Shown here: piece by piece, positions 7,570 through 14,998 of the stretch
Layout: each line of letters opens with the position of its first letter
How positions within the stretch are numbered: the stretch's first letter is position 1
From: JANQKX01 sp039028695
GTDB taxonomy: Bacteria; Pseudomonadota; Alphaproteobacteria; Kiloniellales; Kiloniellaceae
Length of the DNA: 20,053 nucleotides
Direction of reading: 5' to 3'
Assembly (NCBI GenBank): GCA_039028695.1
Contig: JBCCHN010000094.1
Span: 1 to 20,053, forward strand
Notes under the pieces: generated by a model
What the model saw: the letters and a program-made list of their open reading frames with translations, nothing else
The model's database searches: none
Told to the model about the DNA's origin: nothing
Translations under genes and position numbers: made by a program

Positions 7570-8547
7570 TTACGTTGAGCCGTCGCTGTTGCCCCAAGGG
7601 CCGCTGTCCCGCTTTGCGGCACGTTGGCTTTGGGCGTCCTTGGCGATTTCGGCAATGCCGCCGATGGCGCCGATCAGATTGGTTGCCTCAAGGGGCAGGA
7701 AAAAGGTTTTCTGATTGTCCGACTGGGCGAATTTGCCCAGGGCCTCGACATATTGCTGGGCGACAAAGTAGTTCAGGGCATTGAGGTCCCCTGAGGCCAC
7801 GGCGTCCGAGACCATGGTGGTCGCCTTGGCTTCGGCCTGGGCGGTCCGCTCGCGGGCCTCGGCGTCCAAAAAGGCCGCGTCCTTGCGGCCTTCGGCGGCC
7901 AGAACCTGGCTGCGTTTCTCGCCCTCGGCTTTGAGAATTTCCGCCTGGCGAAAGCCTTCCGCATCCAAAATATTGGCCCGCTTGTCCCGCTCGGCCTTCA
8001 TCTGCCGGGCCATGGCGTCCACCAAGTCGGTGGGCGGGGTGATGTCCTTAATTTCAATACGGGTGACCTTGACCCCCCAGGGGGCGGTGGCATCGTCGAC
8101 CACATGCAAAAGCTGGGCGTTGATGGTGTCCCGTTGCGACAAGAGTTGATCCAAGTCCATGGAGCCCATGACCGTTCGGATATTGGTCATGGTCAAGTTA
8201 AGGATGGCCCGCTCCAAATTGCGCACCTCGTACGAGGCCTTTGCCGCATCGAGGACTTGATAGAAGACCACGCCATCCACCTGGACAACGGCGTTATCCT
8301 TGGTAATGACCTCTTGGGACGGCACATCTAGCACCGTTTCCATCATGTTAACCCGCGCGCCGATCCGATCCACGACCGGCACGATGACGTGCAGGCCGGG
8401 CGCCAAGGTCCGAGTATAGCGGCCAAAGCGCTCCACCGTATATTCACTGCCTTGGGGAACAACCTTGACGCCCATGAAGACGATCAAGATCGCCAAGACC
8501 ACCAGGACGACCACGAAAATGGAAAGGCCAGTCAATTCATAGGGCAT
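7570..8547 (-). CDS. qmcA: SPFH/band 7 (stomatin-like) membrane protein, QmcA type
   Basis: This 325-residue protein starts with one membrane helix (about residues 7-26), followed by the SPFH domain beginning VVPQGSEYTVERFGRYTRTLAPGLH in the QmcA/stomatin manner. A long Ala/Glu/Lys-rich coiled coil (about 185-245, ERDKRANILDAEGFRQAEIL and onward) follows, and the tail is flexible and polar. QmcA-type proteins form oligomeric assemblies at the inner membrane and influence membrane protein quality control. AAGGAA lies six to seven bases before the ATG, a good ribosome-binding site. The nfeD gene follows after 39 bp, the standard partner arrangement, so I infer one operon. Assignment to the SPFH family is certain; the exact subgroup name is by resemblance and gene pairing. 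Confidence 0.92.
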   Translation of the reverse strand: MPYELTGLSIFVVVLVVLAILIVFMGVKVVPQGSEYTVERFGRYTRTLAPGLHVIVPVVDRIGARVNMMETVLDVPSQEVITKDNAVVQVDGVVFYQVLDAAKASYEVRNLERAILNLTMTNIRTVMGSMDLDQLLSQRDTINAQLLHVVDDATAPWGVKVTRIEIKDITPPTDLVDAMARQMKAERDKRANILDAEGFRQAEILKAEGEKRSQVLAAEGRKDAAFLDAEARERTAQAEAKATTMVSDAVASGDLNALNYFVAQQYVEALGKFAQSDNQKTFFLPLEATNLIGAIGGIAEIAKDAQSQRAAKRDSGPWGNSDGST

Positions 8548-8896
8548 GATCGGTTCCTTGCTCGACGTAGATCCCGAAAATCAATGGTTTGGGACGTGGG
8601 ATCGGCATTTAAATATAAGACAGGCCTTTTTTGTGGCCGCCGGAGAGATTACTGACTTTTACCTTAAATTTTCTAAATTCACCAAGTTTTAGGTGCTGAC
8701 CCTTCAAGTATTGTCAAATGAAGGCCCAAGTGCCTTGATTCTCTCGAAAATTTAATGGATTAACCCTATCTCAAATCCTTTTTGTGACTATACAATTTGA
8801 TCGATATCCCCTTAAACTTTGGTCGATATTGATCGATTCTCTCCCGTCCCCTTCTGGGTTTGGGAGATGCCGAAATGACTTAAAAGGCATGCTTTG
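8548..8896. other. Divergent intergenic region between qmcA and the DUF4170-type gene
   Basis: This 349-bp AT-rich stretch separates two divergent genes and must hold both promoters, though I cannot assign either with confidence. Three ATCGAT-like boxes lie at 8799-8839. A symmetric imperfect hairpin at 8841-8866 (CTCCC and CCC pairing with GGG and GGGAG around a TTCT loop) sits just upstream of the ribosome-binding site of the downstream gene. I see no tRNA, small ORF with a ribosome-binding site, or terminator here. Confidence 0.5.
8799..8839. promoter_or_regulatory. Three ATCGAT-like boxes upstream of the DUF4170-type gene
   Basis: GATCGATAT (8799-8807), GGTCGATAT (8821-8829) and GATCGATTC (8831-8839) share the core TCGAT. 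Their starts are 22 and 10 bases apart, close to two turns and one turn of the helix, so all three would face the same side of the DNA. They end 57 bases before the ATG at 8897. A transcription factor site is possible, but the core is partly self-complementary and short, so chance is not excluded. Confidence 0.3.
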
Positions 8897-9109
8897 ATGG
8901 CGCATTATTTTGTAGTCGGCGGTGAGTATCAAGATACCCATTTCCGGGAAACCGTCGGCGGAAATGAAGAGTGGTACGGCCCCTTTGTAACTTACGAAGC
9001 GGCCAAAGAGGAATGGGCCAAACACGCTTGGCAGACCGTTGATAACTGCCACTTTCGCTACCGGATCGAATGCATCGACACCGAAGCGCCGCCGCCCTGT
9101 ACCGATTAA
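8897..9109 (+). CDS. Small conserved protein of the DUF4170 type
   Basis: This 70-residue soluble protein reads MAHYFVVGGEYQDTHFRETV, then an acidic/aromatic middle (EEWYGPFVTYEAAKEEWAKHAW) and VDNCHFRYRIECID near the end. As far as I recall, alphaproteobacterial DUF4170 proteins show the same YFVVGGEY opening, YGPF.TY.EA middle and VDNC..RYRI ending; the function is unknown. AAAAGG at 8882-8887 lies nine bases before ATG 8897, which fixes the start; an in-frame TTG at 8894 is too close to the ribosome-binding site to be preferred. The next gene starts 73 bp downstream on the same strand. Confidence 0.8.
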   Translation: MAHYFVVGGEYQDTHFRETVGGNEEWYGPFVTYEAAKEEWAKHAWQTVDNCHFRYRIECIDTEAPPPCTD

Positions 9110-9182
9110 GCGCCAGCTCTTAAACCGTTGTTATCTTGCCGGCGCCTCTTGCCGAATCCGTCTCCATGGGTAACGCTGACCC

Positions 9183-9941
9183 ATGTCCTGGACACTACCC
9201 GATCACGATGATGATCTGATGGCCTTGGCCACCGGTTATCCGTTTTCCGCACCGGGCCATTCCTATCTATATCAGGATGGCGACTTTGCCCGGTTGGAAA
9301 ACCCTGATCCCGAGCTTTTCGAAAAGCGGATGCCGGTGATCGGCCATGGATCCAACCGTTCGCCCGACCAGCTCAGACGCAAGTTCGATTATCTGACGGG
9401 AGCGGCATCCCAGATCCCTGTCACGCGAGCCATGATTGCCGACTATGACGTGGTCTATTCAGCCCATGTAACCCAGTATGGCGCGATCGCCGCCAATCTT
9501 CAGCATGCACCGGGTGCTCAGGTCGAGGTTTATGTCACCTGGTTGAACGGCCCCCAACTCAAGCGCATGCATGACACCGAGCTGGGCGGCGAAAACTATT
9601 TTTATGGCCGTCTCGATGACATCAGTTTGAGCCTGGAGGCGGGACCCAGCGACCAATTGGACCAGGCTTATGTTTATCTCTCCACCCGGGGGTGCTTGGC
9701 GCAGGAAGCCGAGGCGGTGGCCTTGGCGGCCGTGCCGGCCTCACGGCGTCCGCACCGGGCACTGGCCCAGGCTGAAGTGCTCACCTTTGTCCGTGACCGC
9801 TACCGGCCTGGCCCCAATTTGCGGGATCATGCCTTACGGACCATCCGGGACCCGCGGTTCCGTCAGACCTTGGTGGCCGAAATGGAAGGGGATTCGGTGC
9901 CCGCCCTGGCGCCCCATTTCACCATTCTCGAGCGTCCCTAG
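9183..9941 (+). CDS. Conserved protein with a gamma-glutamylcyclotransferase-like signature
   Basis: I do not recognise this 252-residue soluble protein as a named enzyme. Two segments resemble the gamma-glutamylcyclotransferase (GGCT) fold. VIGHGSNRSPDQLRRKF (53-69) resembles the AYGSN loop that binds the gamma-glutamyl group, with histidine in place of tyrosine. LKRMHDTELGGENYFYGRL (126-144) resembles the segment carrying the catalytic glutamate, with E133 or E137 as candidates. GGCT enzymes release 5-oxoproline from gamma-glutamyl compounds such as glutathione. The C-terminal third (RPHRALAQAEVLTFVRDRYR onward) is extra relative to small GGCTs. No strong ribosome-binding site precedes ATG 9183. 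The gene converges on the methyltransferase with a 23-bp gap. The CDS is well supported; the fold is inference. Confidence 0.75.
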   Translation: MSWTLPDHDDDLMALATGYPFSAPGHSYLYQDGDFARLENPDPELFEKRMPVIGHGSNRSPDQLRRKFDYLTGAASQIPVTRAMIADYDVVYSAHVTQYGAIAANLQHAPGAQVEVYVTWLNGPQLKRMHDTELGGENYFYGRLDDISLSLEAGPSDQLDQAYVYLSTRGCLAQEAEAVALAAVPASRRPHRALAQAEVLTFVRDRYRPGPNLRDHALRTIRDPRFRQTLVAEMEGDSVPALAPHFTILERP

Positions 9942-9964
9942 TGCTCCAATCAATCGTGACATGA

Positions 9965-10630
9965 TCAGGTGGGCATCACCCGCCAGACCACCGCGTTCCT
10001 CAGATCCGTATCCTCTAGCTCGCGGCTGGTTTTCACACCATAGGCAATGACCCGCTCGAGCCCTTGTCTTGGCAAATAGGTCCGGCCCGGATCGCCCAAG
10101 AGGACCTCTTTTCCGTCAGCGGCCAGATCTCGTAGCCATATTTCGATGCTCTCTGCCATCGGGCCTTCGTAGCAGACATCGCCGGCTAGGATGACATCCC
10201 ATTCGCCGGCCGATGCACCGATTTGATCTTGCTCGGTGATCTCCAATTCGACCCCGTTGGCTGTGGCGTTGAGAGCGGCTGCTTGCGCGGCGAAAGGATC
10301 GATATCTGCGGCGAGAACCCTTTTGGCTCCGGCCAGCTTCGCGGCAATCCCTTGCAGTCCCGAGCCACTGCCAAAGTCCAGCACGCCTCGATCTTGTACG
10401 ACGTGTGGATGGTCGAGTAGATAGCGGGCGAGGGCCTGACCGCCGGCCCAGGCAAAGGCCCAAAAGGGCGGCGGCAGTCCTTGCTGCGTGAGTTCTTCTT
10501 CGGTGGCCTGCCACAGGGGCACCACCTCGCTGGCCAAGTGCAGGCGGATTTCCGGCACTAGGGGCGGGGCTTGCAGTTTTGTATGGGTCTGAATGAAATC
10601 TCGGCGGGCCGCGTCGGTATCGGCGATCAT
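9965..10630 (-). CDS. Class I SAM methyltransferase resembling ETF-beta lysine methyltransferase (METTL20 type)
   Basis: This 221-residue enzyme has SAM motif I VLDFGSGSGLQGIA (83-96), acidic residues D109 and D111 after the next strand, and the motif GDVCYE (150-155) where the Methyltransf_16/METTL20 group has its D-x-x-Y/F signature. The segment PFWAFAWAGGQALARYLLDH (55-74) closely resembles my memory of ETFBKMT/METTL20, which trimethylates lysines on the beta subunit of electron transfer flavoprotein. Bacterial homologues are known in alphaproteobacteria. The frame stays open to 10738 inside ubiA, but ATG 10630 begins just 8 bp after the ubiA stop and precedes the conserved N-terminus (FIQTHTKL), so translational coupling to ubiA is likely. 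Substrate remains an inference. Confidence 0.85.
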   Translation of the reverse strand: MIADTDAARRDFIQTHTKLQAPPLVPEIRLHLASEVVPLWQATEEELTQQGLPPPFWAFAWAGGQALARYLLDHPHVVQDRGVLDFGSGSGLQGIAAKLAGAKRVLAADIDPFAAQAAALNATANGVELEITEQDQIGASAGEWDVILAGDVCYEGPMAESIEIWLRDLAADGKEVLLGDPGRTYLPRQGLERVIAYGVKTSRELEDTDLRNAVVWRVMPT

Positions 10631-10638
10631 GGCTATGC

Positions 10639-11616
10639 TCAGACGCCGAAGGTCACGGGCCCCAAAAGGCCTGCGGCAACGACTCCGGCCAGATAGATCC
10701 AACCAATAAACCGATTGGATTTGAATTTGGTCAGGCAATCAACCGGATTATCCAAATCGACGCGTGCAATCTGCCAGGTGAAATGTGCAAATACCCCAAA
10801 GATTGCCAGCCAAAACGGCCAACCCAAAAACAGGTAGCAGCCGGCGGCGAACAAGAGAACCGCCGTGGAACCAAAGAAAAAGATCAGCCAGGGTTTGGTG
10901 GCGGCCCCGAATTTTAGGGCTGTCGACTTCACCCCCACCAAGGCATCGTCTTCCTTATCCTGGTGGGCATAGATGGTGTCATAGCCCAAAGTCCAAAAAA
11001 TTCCGGCGATATAGAGCAAGACCGGCGGCCAATCCAAGTCCCCAGCAACGGCGGCCCATCCCATTAAAGCGCCCCAATTGAAAGTCAGACCCAGCCAGGC
11101 CTGGGGCCAATAGGTGATGCGTTTCATAAAGGGATAGGCAAAAACCAGCCCCAGCGAGGCCACGCCCAACCAAATTGCCGTGGCGTTGAGCTGGACCAGC
11201 ACCGCCAATCCGATGAGCAGTTGGCCCGCTAAAAAAGCGGCTGCCTTTTTCGGTGAAATCTGACCGGCCGGAATGGGACGGGTGGCGGTGCGAGCCACGC
11301 GGATGTCAATGTCCCGGTCCACCAGGTCGTTATAGGTACAGCCGGCGCCGCGCATGACCAAAGCTCCGATCGCAAAAAGAACCGCCAAATAGGCCATGCT
11401 GGCAGCGCTTGGTCCGCCGTCTAAGCCGCCGGCAGCGGACCACGCCAGTGCCAGCGACCACCAACAGGGAAATAGCAACAGCCAAGTTCCGATGGGCCGG
11501 TCCATGCGGGCGAGTTTGATGTAAGGGCGGGCTGCGGTCGGCGTAAGTTTCACAACCCAGCCGTCTGACACAATATCGCTGGCAGCCGCATCACCTTTGG
11601 ACGAAAGATCGCTCAT
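10639..11616 (-). CDS. ubiA: 4-hydroxybenzoate polyprenyltransferase UbiA
   Basis: UbiA attaches the polyprenyl tail to 4-hydroxybenzoate in the inner membrane, the step before UbiD decarboxylation in ubiquinone synthesis. This 325-residue protein has the two Asp-rich, magnesium-diphosphate-binding motifs of the UbiA superfamily: NDLVDRDID (96-104) and DTIYAHQDKED (213-223). ARMDRPIGTWLLLFPCWWS near the N-terminus and RTATRPIPAGQIS are family hallmarks, and about eight to nine membrane helices are visible. The first 25 residues are a polar extension, usual in alphaproteobacterial homologues. It is divergent from rsmE with 74 bp between starts and is followed after 8 bp by the methyltransferase gene. 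Confidence 0.95.
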   Translation of the reverse strand: MSDLSSKGDAAASDIVSDGWVVKLTPTAARPYIKLARMDRPIGTWLLLFPCWWSLALAWSAAGGLDGGPSAASMAYLAVLFAIGALVMRGAGCTYNDLVDRDIDIRVARTATRPIPAGQISPKKAAAFLAGQLLIGLAVLVQLNATAIWLGVASLGLVFAYPFMKRITYWPQAWLGLTFNWGALMGWAAVAGDLDWPPVLLYIAGIFWTLGYDTIYAHQDKEDDALVGVKSTALKFGAATKPWLIFFFGSTAVLLFAAGCYLFLGWPFWLAIFGVFAHFTWQIARVDLDNPVDCLTKFKSNRFIGWIYLAGVVAAGLLGPVTFGV

Positions 11617-11690
11617 AGCGTAGTCTTACCCCGGTTTTGCGGTCGGCAAAAGCGGTGGAACGAAAAAATCGCGAAGGATCAATCGGGTTA

Positions 11691-12488
11691 ATGACTGCAC
11701 AGGGTGCCTCACAAAAAATCGCGACCCGTCTCTATCTGGCGGAACGCCTTTTTGCCGAGGCGACCATAGGTCTGGATCATGGCCGGTCCCACTTTTTGCG
11801 CTCGGTCCTGCGTCTATCCCGCGGCGCTCCCTTGTCCGTGTTCAACGAACAGGATGGGGAATGGCTGGCGCGCATTGACGGGCTTGGCAAGGGCTGGTGT
11901 TCACTGATTGTGGAGTCCCAGCGGCGCCCACCTGCGCCTGAAAGCGACCTTTGGCTGGTCTTTGCCCCCATTAAGCGGGCGCGTTTGGACTTTTTAATCG
12001 AAAAGGCGACTGAACTGGGCTGTAGTCGGCTTCAGCCCGTTTTCACACGCCATACGGACGTTAGTCGGATCAACCTTGAGCGGTTGCGCGCCAACGCCCG
12101 CGAGGCCGCCGAGCAATGTGAGCGACTCACTTTGCCGGAGGTGTGCGAATCCGTGTCTTTCGACGCGTTCCTCGCGGACTGGCCGCGAGAACGCCGGCTA
12201 TTGATTTGTGCCGAATCGGGGCCAGCAACTGCCATCGCCGAAGTTGTAGCCGGCGATGATGACCTTTCATGTGGCTGGGCGGTTATGTGCGGACCGGAAG
12301 GCGGCTATGCGGAAAGTGAACTTGACGCCCTTCGACAACTCCCCTTTGCTAGGATGGTGAGCCTGGGACCCCGGATCTTGCGCGCCGACACGGCTGCCCT
12401 TATGGCATTGGGCTGCTGGCAGGCGTGGCGGGGTGAAAGGCAGGGTCGTCCTTTTGGCCGGACTGGAAATTCCGGCTCGGGCGCTTAA
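11691..12488 (+). CDS. rsmE: RsmE, 16S rRNA m3U1498 methyltransferase
   Basis: RsmE methylates N3 of U1498 in 16S rRNA using S-adenosylmethionine. This 265-residue protein has the N-terminal PUA-like part (RLYLAERL; HFLRSVLRLSRGAPLSVFN) and the C-terminal SPOUT knot: KRARLDFLIEKATELGCSRL (95-114), GPEGGYAESEL (201-211) and LGPRILRADTAAL (225-237). The usual LG.RILR.ETA has Asp instead of Glu here. The frame is open back to 11637 through TTG codons, but ATG 11691 precedes the conserved region with AAGGAT upstream at a longish spacing; the start is likely but not certain. gshA follows after 33 bp in the same direction, an arrangement I recall from many alphaproteobacteria, suggesting cotranscription. 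Confidence 0.93.
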   Translation: MTAQGASQKIATRLYLAERLFAEATIGLDHGRSHFLRSVLRLSRGAPLSVFNEQDGEWLARIDGLGKGWCSLIVESQRRPPAPESDLWLVFAPIKRARLDFLIEKATELGCSRLQPVFTRHTDVSRINLERLRANAREAAEQCERLTLPEVCESVSFDAFLADWPRERRLLICAESGPATAIAEVVAGDDDLSCGWAVMCGPEGGYAESELDALRQLPFARMVSLGPRILRADTAALMALGCWQAWRGERQGRPFGRTGNSGSGA

Positions 12489-12521
12489 ATGTGAAAAAAT
12501 TGACAGCAGTCGGGAACCTCC

Positions 12522-13886
12522 ATGTCCGCACCTCCTAGTTCAAAGGGCGCGCCGATTACGGATAAAGCGCAGCTGATCGCCTATTTGGAAGAGGGCTGTA
12601 AGGCCCCAGAAGATTGGCGTATCGGCACCGAGCACGAAAAGTTCGCCTATTCATTGGAAGACTTTCGCCGCCTGCCTTACCACGGTGATTGCAGCATCTC
12701 GGCGGTGCTAAAGGGGATGGAGCAGTTCGGCTGGCAGCCGGTCTACGAAGGTGAAAATGTCATCGCTTTAAGCATGGATGGGGCCTCGGTCAGTTTGGAG
12801 CCGGGCGGCCAATTCGAGCTCTCCGGCGCCCCCCTTGAAAACATTCATGAGACCTGTAACGAGGTCCATACCCACCTGCATCAAGTCAAGCAGGTCGCCG
12901 AGCCCATGAAAGCGGCCATGATGGGCCTGGGCTTTGATCCGAAATGGGCGCACGAAGACATCCCCTGGATGCCCAAGGGCCGCTACAATATCATGTCTGC
13001 CTATATGGAAAAGGTTGGCACCCTAGGCTTGAGCATGATGTTTCGAACCTGCACGGTTCAGGTGAACTTGGATTACCAATCCGAAGCCGACATGGTGAAA
13101 AAGTTCAGAGTCAGTTTGGCGCTCCAGCCGATCGCCACTGCGCTGTTCGCTAATTCCCCCTTTAGCGGCGGTAAGCCGAATGGCTTCTTAAGCTACCGCT
13201 CGCATATCTGGACCGACACGGACCCCGACCGTTGCGGCATATTGCCATTTGTGTTCGATGATGGGATGGGTTTTGAGCGCTACGTGGATCACGTGCTCGA
13301 CGTGCCTATGTATTTTGTTTATCGCGACGGCACCTATATCGATGCCAGCGGCCAGTCCTTTCGCGACTTTTTGAAGGGTGAATTGCCGGCCCTGCCGGGG
13401 GAAATCCCCACTACCAGCGACTGGGCGGATCATCTTTCGACCCTATTTCCGGAAGTGCGCCTCAAGCGTTTTTTGGAAATGCGCGGCGCCGATGGCGGTC
13501 CCTGGAAGGGGCTTTGTGCCCTGCCGGCCCTGTGGGTCGGCCTCCTCTATGATCAAGAAGCGCTGGACGGGGCATGGGATCTGGTGAAGGACTGGACCCA
13601 TGAGGACCATGTGTATCTGCGCGAGGACGTTCCCTACCGTGCCCTGCACACCAAATTTCGCGGACGCCCCTTGAAGGAGTTGGCCGGTCAGGTGGTCGCT
13701 CTGGCCAGCCTAGGCCTCAAGAACCGGGCGCGCGTGGATGGAACCGGCAATGACGAGACCGGGTTCCTCGACCTCCTGCGCACCCGGGTGGAAACGGGCT
13801 GGAGCCCGGCTGAGTATCTGCTCCAAGACTACGACGAACGCTGGGGCCAGGTAATTGACCCCATCTTCACCGAGTGCGCCTATTAG
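12522..13886 (+). CDS. gshA: Glutamate-cysteine ligase, plant/alphaproteobacterial type
   Basis: GshA joins glutamate and cysteine with ATP, the first and limiting step of glutathione synthesis. This 454-residue protein has the hallmarks of the class shared by plants and alphaproteobacteria: WRIGTEHEKFAY (32-43), SLEPGGQFELSGAPL (91-105), KGRYNIMSAYM and MMFRTCTVQVNLDY in the middle, and FANSPFSGGKPNGFLSYRS. GGGAA lies seven bases upstream of ATG 12522. Length and motifs match the family closely and I see no missing conserved blocks. It follows rsmE after 33 bp and precedes the alpha/beta hydrolase by 22 bp, so the three genes may form one transcript. No glutathione synthetase (gshB) is in the window. 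Confidence 0.95.
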   Translation: MSAPPSSKGAPITDKAQLIAYLEEGCKAPEDWRIGTEHEKFAYSLEDFRRLPYHGDCSISAVLKGMEQFGWQPVYEGENVIALSMDGASVSLEPGGQFELSGAPLENIHETCNEVHTHLHQVKQVAEPMKAAMMGLGFDPKWAHEDIPWMPKGRYNIMSAYMEKVGTLGLSMMFRTCTVQVNLDYQSEADMVKKFRVSLALQPIATALFANSPFSGGKPNGFLSYRSHIWTDTDPDRCGILPFVFDDGMGFERYVDHVLDVPMYFVYRDGTYIDASGQSFRDFLKGELPALPGEIPTTSDWADHLSTLFPEVRLKRFLEMRGADGGPWKGLCALPALWVGLLYDQEALDGAWDLVKDWTHEDHVYLREDVPYRALHTKFRGRPLKELAGQVVALASLGLKNRARVDGTGNDETGFLDLLRTRVETGWSPAEYLLQDYDERWGQVIDPIFTECAY

Positions 13887-13908
13887 CGTATCGGCCAGGC
13901 GAAAACCC

Positions 13909-14625
13909 ATGGCCACTTTTGTCCTATTGCATGGCGCTTGGCACGGCGGCTGGTGCTGGGAAAAGTCGGCGACGGTGCTGTCGGGTCGCGGGCATCGGGT
14001 AACCCGGCCGACACTTACCGGTCTGGGTGAGCGCGCTCACCTCTTAACCTCTTCGGTGGGCCTAGACACCTTTCGACAAGACATCGTCAATCACCTGCTG
14101 GCAGAAGATCTAAGCGACGTCATCCTGGTTGCGCACAGCTTCGGCGGAATTGTCGCCACCCTGGTGGTTGACGAGATCGCGGAACGGTTTTGTCGTTTGG
14201 TTCTTCTGGACTCGGATTTGGCCATTGGTGGCTGCTCGACCTTCGACCTTCTGGCGGAAGATGTGGTCTCTTCCCGTCTCGCAAATCTTGTCGATGTCCG
14301 GGGTGTGCCCTGTTTTCCCTCGCCCAGTGGCCGGACCTTGGGCATTTTGGATAACGGTCTCGCGCGCTCTACCGAGTCGCGCCTGACACCCCATCCGGTA
14401 AAGAGTTACCAGGACATCGCCTGCTTGACGCGGGCTCAGGGAGCTGGCTTGCCGGGCGATTATATCATCTGCAGCAAGCCCAACTACGGATTAAGCGATA
14501 CAGGGGCGCCCAAGGCTCAAAAGCTGGGATTTACCATCCATGAGCTGGAGACGGGTCATGATGCTATGATCACTGAACCTTTTTTGTTGTCCGACCTGTT
14601 GGATCAAATTTCTAGTGCCGCTTGA
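13909..14625 (+). CDS. Alpha/beta hydrolase, methylesterase/hydroxynitrile-lyase-like
   Basis: This 238-residue protein opens with MATFVLLHGAWHGGWCWEKS, the oxyanion-hole region of the plant methylesterase (SABP2)/hydroxynitrile lyase branch of alpha/beta hydrolases. The nucleophile elbow is AHSFGG (75-80, Ser77; usually GHSYGG) and the catalytic histidine is likely H217 in ELETGHDAMITEP. The acid is less clear: the strand that should end with Asp reads YIICSKPNYGL (185-195), with no acidic residue at the usual place. The substrate is unknown. The frame is open upstream to 13855, overlapping gshA, but ATG 13909 directly precedes the conserved first strand and has AGGCGAAAA upstream. It sits 22 bp downstream of gshA, probably in the same transcript. 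Confidence 0.88.
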   Translation: MATFVLLHGAWHGGWCWEKSATVLSGRGHRVTRPTLTGLGERAHLLTSSVGLDTFRQDIVNHLLAEDLSDVILVAHSFGGIVATLVVDEIAERFCRLVLLDSDLAIGGCSTFDLLAEDVVSSRLANLVDVRGVPCFPSPSGRTLGILDNGLARSTESRLTPHPVKSYQDIACLTRAQGAGLPGDYIICSKPNYGLSDTGAPKAQKLGFTIHELETGHDAMITEPFLLSDLLDQISSAA

Positions 14626-14998
14626 GAGTCGGTTTCGGATAAGTGGTCAGCCAGGCAATTCATGCTGCCGCTTAGTTCCCGCTAAAAGCCCTTCGCCGCC
14701 TGTATTCTAGCCGGTTTGACTCGAGTTTGAATTAATCGGAATTGCAAGACTGTTATGCAGGACGGTTTCCCCCTAGAAGCCTGAGTGCTGAGCCATGAGC
14801 GCAAGTGCACTGGGGATAATCGACAGGTCTTGCTAAGGGAATTTTGCTCAGCGGCACTCTTAAGAAATGGAATGCAGTCCGTTTTGCTGGGGATACCGAG
14901 GCATAGCCGAAGATTGACTTCCTTGTCGCGCCATTGTCACATGCGTAATAGCCTAGACTTTGGTCTGTAATTTTGAAAAGCATGGAAAGCCGGAAAAA
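14626..14998. other. Intergenic region between the hydrolase and Rieske oxygenase genes
   Basis: This 373-bp stretch has no ORF that looks real on the plus strand, and the long minus-strand frame crossing it is the antisense of the Rieske gene. It contains a plausible promoter near its right end (14923-14951) and a 9-base direct repeat CTGGGGATA at 14810 and 14887, which may be chance. I see no clear terminator for the hydrolase operon and no RNA gene. Confidence 0.45.
14923..14951 (+). promoter_or_regulatory. Candidate sigma-70-type promoter for the Rieske oxygenase gene
   Basis: TTGTCG (14923-14928) and TAATAG (14946-14951) are spaced by exactly 17 bases, resembling -35 and -10 boxes. Transcription would begin near 14958, about 40 bases before ATG 14999. 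TTGACT at 14914-14919 is an alternative -35 but lacks a good partner. Sequence resemblance is the only evidence. Confidence 0.35.

Noticed and set aside
10631..10738. N-terminal extension of the methyltransferase into ubiA
   Set aside because: The added residues translate ubiA DNA in another frame; the conserved N-terminus begins at ATG 10630.
14810..14895. Direct repeat CTGGGGATA, two copies 77 bases apart
   Set aside because: Nine bases, no flanking similarity, no third copy; likely chance.
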